From Gottschalkia acidurici 9a (GTDB lineage: Bacteria; Bacillota; Clostridia; Tissierellales; Gottschalkiaceae), in the NCBI RefSeq assembly GCF_000299355.1, contig NC_018664.1, positions 989,115-1,053,114 on the forward strand: a DNA stretch of 64,000 nt, read 5' to 3'. The notes beneath the pieces are model-generated. The model was not told where the DNA came from, ran no database searches, and was given only the letters and a program-made list of their open reading frames with translations. This document shows positions 40,650-49,663 of the stretch, piece by piece. How positions within the stretch are numbered: the stretch's first letter is position 1; each line of letters opens with the position of its first letter. Both the position numbers and the translations under genes were made by a program.

Positions 40650-41189
40650 GTGAGAATCGGAGAGAAAATTAGGCGTCTAAGAGTGAAACACTCACTGACC
40701 CAGGAAGAACTTGCGAATAGGTGTGAACTTACTAAAGGATTCATATCGCAAGTAGAGAGAGACTTAACATCTCCATCTATAGCAACACTTGTGGATATTT
40801 TGGACGGATTAGGAACAAATCTAAAAGATTTTTTCAATGAAATACAAGAAGAAAAAATTGTCTTTGTTAAAGATGATGTTTTTGAAACGGAAAATGAAGA
40901 GCTAAAATATGTACTACAGTGGTTAATACCAAATGCCCAAAAAAATCAGATGGAACCTATAATGATAGAACTAGATGGAGGGGGGAAATCAAAAGAAGAT
41001 TATCCTCATGAGGGGGAAGAATTCGGATATGTTTTAAGCGGAAACATATATCTATATATAGGAAGTCAGAGATACAAGGTAAAGAAAGGTGAAAGTTTTT
41101 ACTTTAAAGCTCATGCGAATCACTATATAGAAAATGCAGGAAAAGCAAAGGCAAAAGTATTGTGGGTGAGTACACCACCTAGTTTCTAA
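40650..41189 (+). CDS. XRE-family regulator with cupin domain (PuuR-like)
   Basis: 179 residues: an N-terminal helix-turn-helix (about 3-58: IGEKIRRLRVKHSLTQEELA, LTKGFISQVERDLTSPS) and a C-terminal cupin (about 105-175) with HEGEEFGYVLSGNIYLYIG and HYIENAG. The start is GTG at 40650 after GGGGAGG. Regulators with this layout next to potABCD usually sense polyamines and control their uptake, as E. coli PuuR does for putrescine; direct ligand binding here is an inference. It is 18 bases upstream of potA, in the same operon. Confidence 0.9.
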   Translation: MRIGEKIRRLRVKHSLTQEELANRCELTKGFISQVERDLTSPSIATLVDILDGLGTNLKDFFNEIQEEKIVFVKDDVFETENEELKYVLQWLIPNAQKNQMEPIMIELDGGGKSKEDYPHEGEEFGYVLSGNIYLYIGSQRYKVKKGESFYFKAHANHYIENAGKAKAKVLWVSTPPSF

Positions 41190-41207
41190 AAGGCAAGGAG
41201 GATTTAA

Positions 41208-42257
41208 ATGGAAGAAAACTTAATCATAGACCTGAAAAATATTTCAAAGTCGTTTGGAAATATGGAAGTTATAGAAAATCTTAATCTTTATGTAAGAGAA
41301 AATGAATTTTTAACTATTTTAGGTCCTAGTGGGTGCGGAAAGACTGTAACTCTTAGAATGATAGGAGGGTTCGAATATCCTACTAGTGGAGAAATAATAA
41401 TTGAAGGTAAAGACATGAAAGATGTACCTCCATATAAGAGAAAAATAAATACTATATTTCAAAAATATGCTTTGTTTCCACATATGAATGTTTTTGAAAA
41501 TATAGCGTTTGGATTAAGAATAAAGAAAGTACAAGAAAAAGAAATAAAAGAAAAAGTAAAGAAGATGTTAAAACTAGTAAACTTAGAAGGTTATGAAGAT
41601 AGAGCTGTTACATCTTTAAGTGGAGGTCAGCAACAAAGAATAGCAATAGCTAGAGCTTTAGTAAATGAACCAAAAGTGTTACTTTTAGACGAACCATTAG
41701 CAGCACTAGATTTAAAGCTGAGAAAAGAGATGCAAATTGAACTAAAAGAAATGCAAAAAAGGCTAGGTATAACATTTATATATGTAACACATGATCAAGA
41801 GGAAGCACTAACTATGTCAGATACTATAGTTGTAATGAATAAAGGAAAAATACAACAGGTAGGAACTCCAGTTGATATATACAATGAACCTAAAAATGCT
41901 TTTGTAGCTAAATTTATAGGTGAGAGCAATATTATAGATGGCGTAATGATAAAAGATTTTCTAGTAAAGTTTGCTGATACTGAATTTAAATGTGTAGATA
42001 GCGGATTCGGTGGTAATGAAAATATAGATATAGTTATAAGACCAGAAGATATAAAAATAGTAGAAAAAGAACAAGGTATGCTAACAGGAACAGTAGAAAC
42101 AGTGACATTCAAGGGAGTACATTATGAAATGATGGTTAGAGATAGAGAAACCCAATGGAAAATCCATAGTACGGATATGGAAGAAGTAGGAAAAACTATA
42201 GGCATGAATTTTTCGCCAGAAAGTATTCATGTAATGAAGAAGGTTAATGTAGAATGA
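41208..42257 (+). CDS. potA: Spermidine/putrescine ABC transporter ATP-binding protein PotA
   Basis: 349 residues: Walker A GPSGCGKT (39-46), Q-loop [10 protein letters not shown], signature LSGGQ (137-141), Walker B VLLLDEP, then a C-terminal TOBE-type regulatory domain (about 270-345: [28 protein letters not shown]). The ATPase energises polyamine import. AAGGAGG precedes ATG 41208. Its TGA overlaps an ATG at 42254 (ATGA), which would be the natural start of potB if the reading frame were intact. Confidence 0.95.
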   Translation: MEENLIIDLKNISKSFGNMEVIENLNLYVRENEFLTILGPSGCGKTVTLRMIGGFEYPTSGEIIIEGKDMKDVPPYKRKINTIFQKYALFPHMNVFENIAFGLRIKKVQEKEIKEKVKKMLKLVNLEGYEDRAVTSLSGGQQQRIAIARALVNEPKVLLLDEPLAALDLKLRKEMQIELKEMQKRLGITFIYVTHDQEEALTMSDTIVVMNKGKIQQVGTPVDIYNEPKNAFVAKFIGESNIIDGVMIKDFLVKFADTEFKCVDSGFGGNENIDIVIRPEDIKIVEKEQGMLTGTVETVTFKGVHYEMMVRDRETQWKIHSTDMEEVGKTIGMNFSPESIHVMKKVNVE

Positions 42258-43092
42258 AAAAAAGAGTTTTATAGCGTATCCATATATAGTATGGATGCTA
42301 ATATTTATAATAGTTCCACTTTTGTTAGTATTACTTTTCAGCTTAACAGATGAAAGTGCACTTGAGGCTGGAAAAATAAAGATTACATTAGATAATTTTA
42401 AAAGATTTTATGATCCACTATATTTAAATATACTTAAGCGCTCAGTTATATTAGCTGTAGTGTCAACTGTGGCATGTTTAATACTAGGATATCCTATGGC
42501 TCTTATTCTATCTAGACAAGAGCCCAGAGTAAGAAATATACTATCACTGTTATTTATTTTACCAATGTGGATAAACTTCTTATTAAGAACATATGCATGG
42601 ATGACTCTCTTAAGTAAAAATGGAATTATAAATAGCTTTTTATCCTTTATAGGGCTACCTACATTAAATTTAATGTATAACGATGGAGCAGTGCTATTAG
42701 GTATGATATATAACTTCTTACCATTTATGATACTGCCAATATATTCAGTATTAATAAAACTAGACGACAGTTTAATAGAAGCATCTTATGACCTAGGTGG
42801 GAATAAAGCAAATACGTTCAGAAAAGTAATTTTCCCATTAAGTTTACCTGGAGTTATAACAGGAATTACCATGGTATTCATGCCAGCAGTAAGTACATTT
42901 GTAATCTCTAAACTTCTTGGTGGAGGAAAATATGTACTTATAGGAAATCTTGTAGAAAGACAGTTCCTAGCTGCGGATGATTGGCACTTTGGGTCTGCTA
43001 TATCTATTGTCATGATGGTGATGATACTTATAGCTATGGGTATAACGGCTAAGTATGACAATGATAGAGAAGGAGATGGTGGACTATGGTAG
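42254..43092 (+). CDS. potB: Polyamine ABC transporter permease PotB, apparent frame break at A7 tract
   Basis: Membrane permease with about six segments; the binding-protein-dependent transport signature near the C-terminus is [26 protein letters not shown]. The natural start is ATG 42254 overlapping the potA stop (ATGA), but the seven As at 42257-42263 put it out of frame with the rest; with one more A it would read [18 protein letters not shown]. The uninterrupted frame lacks an ATG until 42295, which has no ribosome binding site and would cut off part of the first membrane segment. This could be a sequence error, transcriptional slippage, or a phase-variable or broken gene. Confidence 0.85.
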
Positions 43093-43871
43093 GAAAAAAA
43101 AGATTAGAAAAGATATATACAGCCATAATCTTCATATTTCTATATGCACCCATAGTAGTGCTAATGATATACTCGTTTAACGAATCCAAGTCCAGAGGAA
43201 ATTGGGGAGGATTTACGTTAAAGTGGTATAAAGACTTGCTTCAAAATAGAGAGATAATGACATCACTGTACTATACATTACTGATAGCAGGATTATCGTC
43301 AATAATATCTACAATAATAGGTACATTAGCAGCAATAGGAATATATGATATGAAATCAATAAATAAAAAGATAGCACTTAATATAAATTACTTGCCGATA
43401 TTAAACCCTGATATAGTAACAGGGGTAGCACTTATGACATTGTTTATGTTTGTGAAAATGGAGCTCGGCTTTTTAAGTTTGCTTTTAGCTCATGTGACAT
43501 TCTGTATACCATATGTAATACTTTCAGTATTACCTAAGTTGAGACAACTAAATAAGCATCTAACAGAGGCAGCTATGGATTTAGGAGCAAAGCCACTTTA
43601 TGCTTTTAGAAAAGTAATACTTCCAGAAATAATGCCAGGAATAATAACTGGTGCACTTATGGCGTTTACACTTTCCATAGATGACTTTGTTATTAGCTTC
43701 TTTACTACTGGCAATGGAGTTTCAAACTTATCAATAACTATATATTCAATGGCAAGAAGAGGTATAAATCCGATGATAAATGCACTATCAACATTAATGT
43801 TTTTAGCTGTATTAGGATTATTATTAATAATAAACTTTAGAACGACAAAAGATAAAAAAGAGAGAATATAA
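43086..43871 (+). CDS. potC: Polyamine ABC transporter permease PotC
   Basis: 261 residues with six transmembrane segments. The EAA loop signature is LTEAAMDLGAKPLYAFRKVILPEIMPGIITG (about 158-188). Its ATG lies inside the end of potB (7-base overlap), with GGAGATGG as ribosome binding site, so the two permeases are translationally coupled and form the heterodimeric channel. Confidence 0.95.
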   Translation: MVGKKRLEKIYTAIIFIFLYAPIVVLMIYSFNESKSRGNWGGFTLKWYKDLLQNREIMTSLYYTLLIAGLSSIISTIIGTLAAIGIYDMKSINKKIALNINYLPILNPDIVTGVALMTLFMFVKMELGFLSLLLAHVTFCIPYVILSVLPKLRQLNKHLTEAAMDLGAKPLYAFRKVILPEIMPGIITGALMAFTLSIDDFVISFFTTGNGVSNLSITIYSMARRGINPMINALSTLMFLAVLGLLLIINFRTTKDKKERI

Positions 43872-43895
43872 ACAGAGAAGGGATGATAATTAAGC

Positions 43896-44936
43896 ATGAA
43901 AAGAAGTTTTAAAAGTATTTTGGCAATAATATTAGTAATACTAACTGGAATAGCGACAGTAGGATGTGGAGAAGAAAAGACTACTTTAAATGTATATAAC
44001 TGGGGAGACTATATAGACCCAGAAGTATTGAAAGACTTTGAAAAAGAAACAGGAATAAAAGTTATTTACGATAGATTTGATACAAATGAAGATATGTATA
44101 TAAAAGTTAAAAAGGGTGTAAATTATGACGTGCTTTTTCCATCTGATTATATGATAGATAAAATGATTAAAGAAGATTTATTAGAGAAAATAGACTTTAA
44201 TAATGTTCCAAATTATAAATATATAGATGAAAGATTTAAAAATCTAGCATTTGATCCTAAAAACGAATATTCAGTACCTTACATGTGGGGAACTGTAGGG
44301 ATACTTTATAATAAAAATATGGTAAAAGAGCCTGTAGATAGTTGGGATATACTATGGGATGAAAAATATAAAGAGCAAATACTTATGTTAAACTCTCAAA
44401 GAGACTCTCTAGGAGTTGCTCTAAAAAAACTAGGATATTCAATGAATTCTACTAATGATAAAGAACTTGAAGAAGCAAAACAAGAACTTGTAAAGCAAAA
44501 GCCTTTAGTATATTCATATGTTGGAGATGAATTAAAAGACATGATGATAAATGAAGAAGCTGCTATGTCGGTAGTTTGGTCTGGTGATGCTGGGTATACT
44601 ATGACAGAAAACTCAAACTTAGCCTATGCTATACCAAAAGAAGGTTCAAACTATTGGTTCGATAATATAGTAATACCTAAGACAGTAAAACATAAAAAAG
44701 AAGCGGAAATGTTCATTGACTTCTTATGTAGACCAGAGGTAGCAAAAAGAAATGCAGAATATATAGGATATGCAACTCCAAATACAGAAGCAGTTAAGAA
44801 ACTACCTAAAGAAGTGATAGAAAATAAAGCGCTGTATCCAAATGGAGAAGACTTAAATAATCTAGAAGTGTTTATAGACTTAGATGATTATGTGAAAAAT
44901 TATGAAAGAATCTGGACAGAAGTAGTTGCAGAATAA
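43896..44936 (+). CDS. potD: Spermidine/putrescine-binding lipoprotein PotD
   Basis: 346 residues. Lipobox TVGC with lipidated Cys24, then LNVYNWGDYIDPEVLKDFEKETGIKV, the hallmark of PotD/PotF binding proteins. Later blocks VPYMWGTVGILYNK and PEVAKRNAEYIGYATPN are also typical. It captures polyamines outside the membrane for the PotABC importer. It is last in the operon and is followed by a terminator. Confidence 0.95.
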   Translation: MKRSFKSILAIILVILTGIATVGCGEEKTTLNVYNWGDYIDPEVLKDFEKETGIKVIYDRFDTNEDMYIKVKKGVNYDVLFPSDYMIDKMIKEDLLEKIDFNNVPNYKYIDERFKNLAFDPKNEYSVPYMWGTVGILYNKNMVKEPVDSWDILWDEKYKEQILMLNSQRDSLGVALKKLGYSMNSTNDKELEEAKQELVKQKPLVYSYVGDELKDMMINEEAAMSVVWSGDAGYTMTENSNLAYAIPKEGSNYWFDNIVIPKTVKHKKEAEMFIDFLCRPEVAKRNAEYIGYATPNTEAVKKLPKEVIENKALYPNGEDLNNLEVFIDLDDYVKNYERIWTEVVAE

Positions 44937-44957
44937 TATATAAATTTTAAATTCTAC

Positions 44958-45030
44958 AAATAACTAGTAACTTTTAAATTGTATGATATTATATAATTAT
45001 ACCAAATAAAAGGCTACTAGTTATTTTTTA
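44958..45030 (+). terminator. Terminator of potABCD operon
   Basis: Inverted repeat aaataactagta/tactagttattt followed by a T run (hairpin with a long inner part). Confidence 0.75.
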
Positions 45031-45144
45031 TTTCACTTTATAACTATGTTTAGTTATATTTACAAAACTTAAAGTATAGCTATAATAAAGGTTTGAAATT
45101 TACTATTAGTCAAGAATACAAAAAAATAAGGGGGAGTATTAAAT

Positions 45145-46965
45145 ATGTTAAATGCTAAAGCTTTAAAGAAAACAGTAGATTATAGAGAAATGATAGATGT
45201 TCTTATGAGTGACAAGGTATTTGCAGATAAGGTACTCAACAATGGGAATGTAGTAAATGTACTAACTAGAAAAACATATAAAGCTGATATAGCCATAAAA
45301 GGAGAATACATACTCTTAGTAGGAGATTGTAAAGAACTTATAGGTCCGGAGACAGAAGTTGTTGATGTGTCTGGAAAATATATATCACCAGGATTTATAG
45401 ATTCACATATGCATTTTGAAAGTAGTATGCTTACGATAACAGAGTTTTCAAGGTTATCTATACCATCAGGCACTACTACACTCATAGGAGATCCACATGA
45501 GATTGGAAATGTATTAGGGGCAATAGGAATGAAAGCTATGGCAGATGAGGCAAGCGTTGTTCCAAACCATGTTCATTTACCAGTACCAGCACTAACACCA
45601 GATTGTCCTGCACTTGAAACAGCGGGAGTAGATGTAACTTCAAATGATATGGATGATCTACTAAACTATCCAAATGTAATAGGTATTGGAGAGTTCCAAG
45701 GATTTAGTAATGCTAAACATGTATATAGAAATACTCCAGAAATAGTAAGTGACTTAGTAGCATCATCAGTATATGCTTCAAGTATAGGAAAAATAGTAGA
45801 TGGTAATGCACCAGAATTGTTTGGAAGAGAATTAGCAGCTCATATAGTAGCTTGTGCTGGAGAGTGCTCTGATCATGAAACTACTACTAAAGCGGAAGCT
45901 ATGGAAAAGTTAGATCAAGGTGTATATTTATTTATGAGAGAAGGTTCTACTCAAAGAAACATGGCGGAATGTATAAGAGCTGTAACAGAAGAAGGATATG
46001 ACTCAAGAAGATGTATACTAGCAACAGATGATATGGTTGCATCGGACTTAGAAACAAAAGGACATATGGACGACATAGTACAAAGAACAATAAAAGAAGG
46101 TGTAGATCCTATAGAAGCTATACAAATGGCTACTATAAATGCAGCTACTTACTTTGGATTTAAAGATAGAGGAGTATTAGCACCAGCAAAGCTTGCAGAT
46201 ATAGCTGTAATAAATGACTTGAATGAAATGACAATAGATTCTGTTTATTTGGGAGGAAAACTAGTAGCTAAGGATGGTAAACTTCTTATAGATCTACCTA
46301 AATATACTTATCCAGACTCAGTTAAAAACTCTGTTAAGAGAGGCCCTGTGAGCTTGGATGAAATAACTATAAAGTCGGATAAGAATAGAGTAACAGCAAG
46401 ATGTATAGAATGTATTCCTGACGAAAATTTAACTGGAGGAATAGAAGTAGAACTTAAAGTAGAGAACGGAATAGTTGTAGGAGATTTAAGCAAAGATGTA
46501 AATCCGATAGTATGTATAGAAAGACATGGTAGAACTAAAGGTAATGTAGGAAAAACATTTGTAACTGGGATAGGACTTAAATCAGGAGCTATTGCAGAAT
46601 CAGTAAGTCACGATACTCATAATATAATAGCTACAGGATCTAATCATGAAGATATAGTTGTAGCAATAAATAGAGTTATAGAAATGGGTGGAGGACTCGC
46701 ATTAGCTAAGGATGGAAAAGTAATAGATGAACTAGCATTACCAGTTGGAGGGCTTATAACAGATGAACTTGACGGACATGAAGTAAGTGCTAAGATATCT
46801 CAACTTGAAAAATTAGCTAAAGAAGACTTAGGAGTTAAAATACACGGGCCATTTATGCATCTATCATTCTTATCGTTGTCAACAAGTCCAAAGTGGAAAA
46901 TTACTGATAAAGGATTAGTAGATGTAAATAACTTTGAAATATTATCTCCAATAGTAGAAAAGTAA
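45145..46965 (+). CDS. ade: Adenine deaminase
   Basis: 606 residues, amidohydrolase fold. Metal-binding HxH is in FIDSHMHFESS (His88, His90), followed by TTTLIGDPHEIGNV and GIGEFQGFSN, where the carbamate-Lys of other amidohydrolases is replaced by Glu as in Ade. The C-terminal half has GGGLALAKDGKVIDELALPVGGLITD. It converts adenine to hypoxanthine and ammonia, linking adenine to hypoxanthine salvage or, in purine-degrading clostridia, to fermentation. The ATG follows AAGGGGGAG. It is monocistronic; a terminator follows. No purine riboswitch is recognisable upstream. Confidence 0.95.
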   Translation: MLNAKALKKTVDYREMIDVLMSDKVFADKVLNNGNVVNVLTRKTYKADIAIKGEYILLVGDCKELIGPETEVVDVSGKYISPGFIDSHMHFESSMLTITEFSRLSIPSGTTTLIGDPHEIGNVLGAIGMKAMADEASVVPNHVHLPVPALTPDCPALETAGVDVTSNDMDDLLNYPNVIGIGEFQGFSNAKHVYRNTPEIVSDLVASSVYASSIGKIVDGNAPELFGRELAAHIVACAGECSDHETTTKAEAMEKLDQGVYLFMREGSTQRNMAECIRAVTEEGYDSRRCILATDDMVASDLETKGHMDDIVQRTIKEGVDPIEAIQMATINAATYFGFKDRGVLAPAKLADIAVINDLNEMTIDSVYLGGKLVAKDGKLLIDLPKYTYPDSVKNSVKRGPVSLDEITIKSDKNRVTARCIECIPDENLTGGIEVELKVENGIVVGDLSKDVNPIVCIERHGRTKGNVGKTFVTGIGLKSGAIAESVSHDTHNIIATGSNHEDIVVAINRVIEMGGGLALAKDGKVIDELALPVGGLITDELDGHEVSAKISQLEKLAKEDLGVKIHGPFMHLSFLSLSTSPKWKITDKGLVDVNNFEILSPIVEK

Positions 46966-46973
46966 AATAAGAA

Positions 46974-47015
46974 AACCTCTTAATATTATACTTAATATTA
47001 AGAGGTTCTTTATTT
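46974..47015. terminator. Bidirectional terminator
   Basis: Stem aacctcttaatatta/taatattaagaggtt between the convergent ade gene and the 47015-47284 gene, flanked by A and T runs. Confidence 0.85.
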
Positions 47016-47284
47016 TAGAAAAACATATTTCTTTGTATAACCATACCACCATGTTGTTTGAATATAGCATATAGAATAATAATAGCAAAGAAAATTATCC
47101 AAGTAACTAAACTTATAGAAGTTTTATTAGATATTAAGTGTACACCGAAAACTACAAAGATTAAAGGCCATAAGTCCGAAATAGCTCCCCATACTGAAAA
47201 ATTTAAAAGATTTAGATTATTTAATAGTAAGAAAGCTCCTATAAAAATAAAAAACACACCTAAAAACAAGCTATTTTTCTTCAC
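47015..47284 (-). CDS. Small membrane protein (DUF5668/LiaF-TM-like)
   Basis: 89 residues with three hydrophobic segments. The N-terminal pattern LFLGVFFIFIGAFLLLNNLNLLNF and SDLWPLIFVVFGVHLI recalls the LiaI/LiaF-type transmembrane region of envelope-stress proteins. It starts with GTG (47284), which overlaps the pspC stop by one base, with AGGAGG 8 bases upstream, so the two are translationally coupled. Confidence 0.75.
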   Translation of the reverse strand: MKKNSLFLGVFFIFIGAFLLLNNLNLLNFSVWGAISDLWPLIFVVFGVHLISNKTSISLVTWIIFFAIIILYAIFKQHGGMVIQRNMFF

Positions 47285-47691
47285 TATTCTTTTCCTCCTT
47301 TGGCTATAATATATACCCCAACTAATATAAGAACTATAGAGTATATGAATACATCATCAATATTAAACAGTTTTTTTAGAGTAAGAATAACTCCAATACA
47401 TATTAGTGCACCGCCTAATATAATTTTGGTTTTTTTATTGTTAAGATTTAAAGTATTATTAAATCCACTATTAAAATCAAAGCCCTGCTCTTGATGATAT
47501 CCTAATGGTGCCTGAGGAATTAATACTAAACATAATATATATAGTAAAAAACCAAAACCACCAGAAACAAATGTCATTAAGGCCCATAAAACTCTCACAA
47601 TATCAGAACTTATATCTAAATATTCACCAAGTCCGCCACATACTCCACCAATTACTCTATTAGTATTAGAACGATAAATTTGCTTATTCAA
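47284..47691 (-). CDS. PspC-domain membrane protein
   Basis: 135 residues. The PspC domain is N-terminal (YRSNTNRVIGGVCGGLGEYLDISSDIVRVLWAL, about 5-60), and two more membrane segments follow (KTKIILGGALICIGVILTL; VFIYSIVLILVGVYIIA). PspC-type proteins act in phage-shock or envelope-stress responses. It starts with TTG at 47691, 8 bases after AGGAGG. It is followed by the small LiaF-like protein and is divergent from the FHA/FtsW/PBP genes. Confidence 0.88.
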   Translation of the reverse strand: MNKQIYRSNTNRVIGGVCGGLGEYLDISSDIVRVLWALMTFVSGGFGFLLYILCLVLIPQAPLGYHQEQGFDFNSGFNNTLNLNNKKTKIILGGALICIGVILTLKKLFNIDDVFIYSIVLILVGVYIIAKGGKE

Positions 47692-47954
47692 TACAAGACC
47701 TCCTTTTCATCACTATAGTAGTAAGACGTATAAAAAGATAAAAATACTTCAAAGTACATATAAATAACATAATTATAATAATAGTATGGTATAGGAAATA
47801 ATAGGAATAATATAAAGGTAATATAAATGCTATTATATGAAATATAGGTTTTTTAGTTGAATATTGCTTAACTATAATGTAATATATTTTATCATAAGAA
47901 AAGTGGTATAATAGAGTGTGATGAAAATAAACTTTTTAGCTTGGTGGTGATAAT

Positions 47955-48386
47955 ATGTTTAATGTGCTATCTTTAATATTCAGGTATGTTTTTATACTAC
48001 TTATATACCTTTTTATGCTTGGAATTATTAGACTTATTTACTTAGATATTAAAAGTATGTACTCTCTGGAAGGTGATGGAACTAGCTATCTTAAGCTTAT
48101 AAACAGAAAAGAAACAATTCCTTATAAAGTAAAAGAAGAGTATGTTTTATGTCAAGAAGTAAGCATAGGAAGAGGAAATCAAAATGATATAGTTCTTAGA
48201 GATCCTTATATATCAAAGGAACATGCCAGAATTATATTAGACGAAAATGAATATTTTTTAGAAGATTTAAATAGTGCCAATGGTACATATCTAAATAATG
48301 AAAAAGTATTAGATGTGATAAGGTTAAAAAATGGAGATAGAATTAAATTAGGACAAATAGAATTTCTATTTGTATATAGAGACTAA
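47955..48386 (+). CDS. Membrane-anchored FHA-domain protein
   Basis: 143 residues: one N-terminal transmembrane helix (about 7-30) and a C-terminal cytoplasmic FHA domain (about 65-140) with VSIGRGNQNDIVLRDPYISKEHA and LNSANGTYLNNEKV, which binds phosphothreonine. AGCTTGGTGGTG precedes the start. It sits immediately upstream of an FtsW/RodA-type gene and a class B PBP, an arrangement also seen in Actinobacteria where a Ser/Thr kinase regulates cell-wall synthesis. No kinase gene is in the window. Confidence 0.88.
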   Translation: MFNVLSLIFRYVFILLIYLFMLGIIRLIYLDIKSMYSLEGDGTSYLKLINRKETIPYKVKEEYVLCQEVSIGRGNQNDIVLRDPYISKEHARIILDENEYFLEDLNSANGTYLNNEKVLDVIRLKNGDRIKLGQIEFLFVYRD

Positions 48387-48400
48387 GGAGTGTGTTATGT

Positions 48401-49663
48401 ATGATAGGAAAATTAGCAACAAGAACACCACAAGGTCTACTAGTAATAATCAATACATTAGCACTAATATTACTATTATTTTATAAGGAAACAGTAGAAC
48501 AAAACTTAATAATATCTATAGTAATATTTATGATTATTATGTATGCATCTAATTTTATACTGCATAAAGTTTCAGATGGTGATAATTATCTTTTCTTGAT
48601 AACATCAATGCTTTCAAGTATTGGTATTATAATGATATATAGAATAAATCCAGCTCGTGGAATTAGACAAATATTTTTATTTGGAATAAGTATAGCTGCA
48701 TTTTATATTACTTATTTTATTTTTAAAAAGATAAAAAAATGGGATAGGTATATTAAATTCTATATAATATCTTCTTTGTTGTTATATTTAAGTACACTTA
48801 TATTTGGAACACGAACAGGTGGAGCCCTTAACTGGTTATCTATTGGTGGCTTTGTTTTTCAACCATTAGAGCTTACTAAAATACTTTATATTTTCTTTAT
48901 AGCATCTTACTATCATCATAGAGAAGAATATATTAAAAAGTATGGAAGTAAAACTACCCTGATCTTTATGGCTATAGCATATGCATATATAGGTTTTTTA
49001 TTTTTACAGAGAGAATTAGGTATAGCGTTACTATTCTTTTTAGTATTTAATGCACTGTTTTATGTTTATGAAGAAGATAGAAAGCTAATTTTGATTAATT
49101 TAGTAGGGGCAATATTTATGGCGGTAATAGGCTATATGTTTTTTAGTCACGTTAGATTGAGAGTAGATATATGGATAAATCCTTGGAAAGATATAGCTGA
49201 TAGAGGATATCAAATTACTCAATCATTATTTGCCATTGCATCAGGTGGATTTTTCGGGACAGGAATAGGTTTAGGACATCCAGAGTTTATACCAGAAGTT
49301 CATACTGACTTTATATTCTCAGCAATATGCGAAGAAATGGGTGTATTTGCGGGAATAGCTATAATCATGCTATTTATGATAATTGTATATAGAGGAATAA
49401 AAATAACTCTTCAACAAGAAAATAAATTTTATAGGATTATGTCACTGGGAATTACCGCTACTATAGGTTTTCAAGCGTTTATAATTTTAGGCGGAGTTGT
49501 AAAAATGATCCCATTAACAGGTATAACACTTCCATTTATAAGTTATGGGGGAAGTTCTTTAGTGTCAAGTTTCATCTCACTAGCAATACTGCAGGTGGCT
49601 TCTGAAGATATTGAATTAGAACAGGAGGATGAACATGAACATAGAGTCCAAAAGAATAATTAG
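48401..49663 (+). CDS. FtsW/RodA/SpoVE-family SEDS peptidoglycan polymerase
   Basis: About 420 residues with ten transmembrane segments. SEDS motifs include NWLSIGGFVFQPLELTK, LQRELG, GYQITQSLFAIASGGFFGTGIGLGHPEFIPEVHTDFIFSAICEEMG and the C-terminal TGITLPFISYGGSSLVSSF. SEDS proteins polymerise glycan strands together with a partner class B PBP, which is encoded next. The ATG at 48401 is preferred over GTG 48392, which abuts AAGGAG. Sequence alone does not tell whether this is a division, elongation or sporulation member. Confidence 0.93.
   Translation: MIGKLATRTPQGLLVIINTLALILLLFYKETVEQNLIISIVIFMIIMYASNFILHKVSDGDNYLFLITSMLSSIGIIMIYRINPARGIRQIFLFGISIAAFYITYFIFKKIKKWDRYIKFYIISSLLLYLSTLIFGTRTGGALNWLSIGGFVFQPLELTKILYIFFIASYYHHREEYIKKYGSKTTLIFMAIAYAYIGFLFLQRELGIALLFFLVFNALFYVYEEDRKLILINLVGAIFMAVIGYMFFSHVRLRVDIWINPWKDIADRGYQITQSLFAIASGGFFGTGIGLGHPEFIPEVHTDFIFSAICEEMGVFAGIAIIMLFMIIVYRGIKITLQQENKFYRIMSLGITATIGFQAFIILGGVVKMIPLTGITLPFISYGGSSLVSSFISLAILQVASEDIELEQEDEHEHRVQKNN

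Noticed and set aside
45031-45144. Purine riboswitch upstream of adenine deaminase
   Set aside because: Checked because of the gene's function, but the conserved loop sequences are not present.
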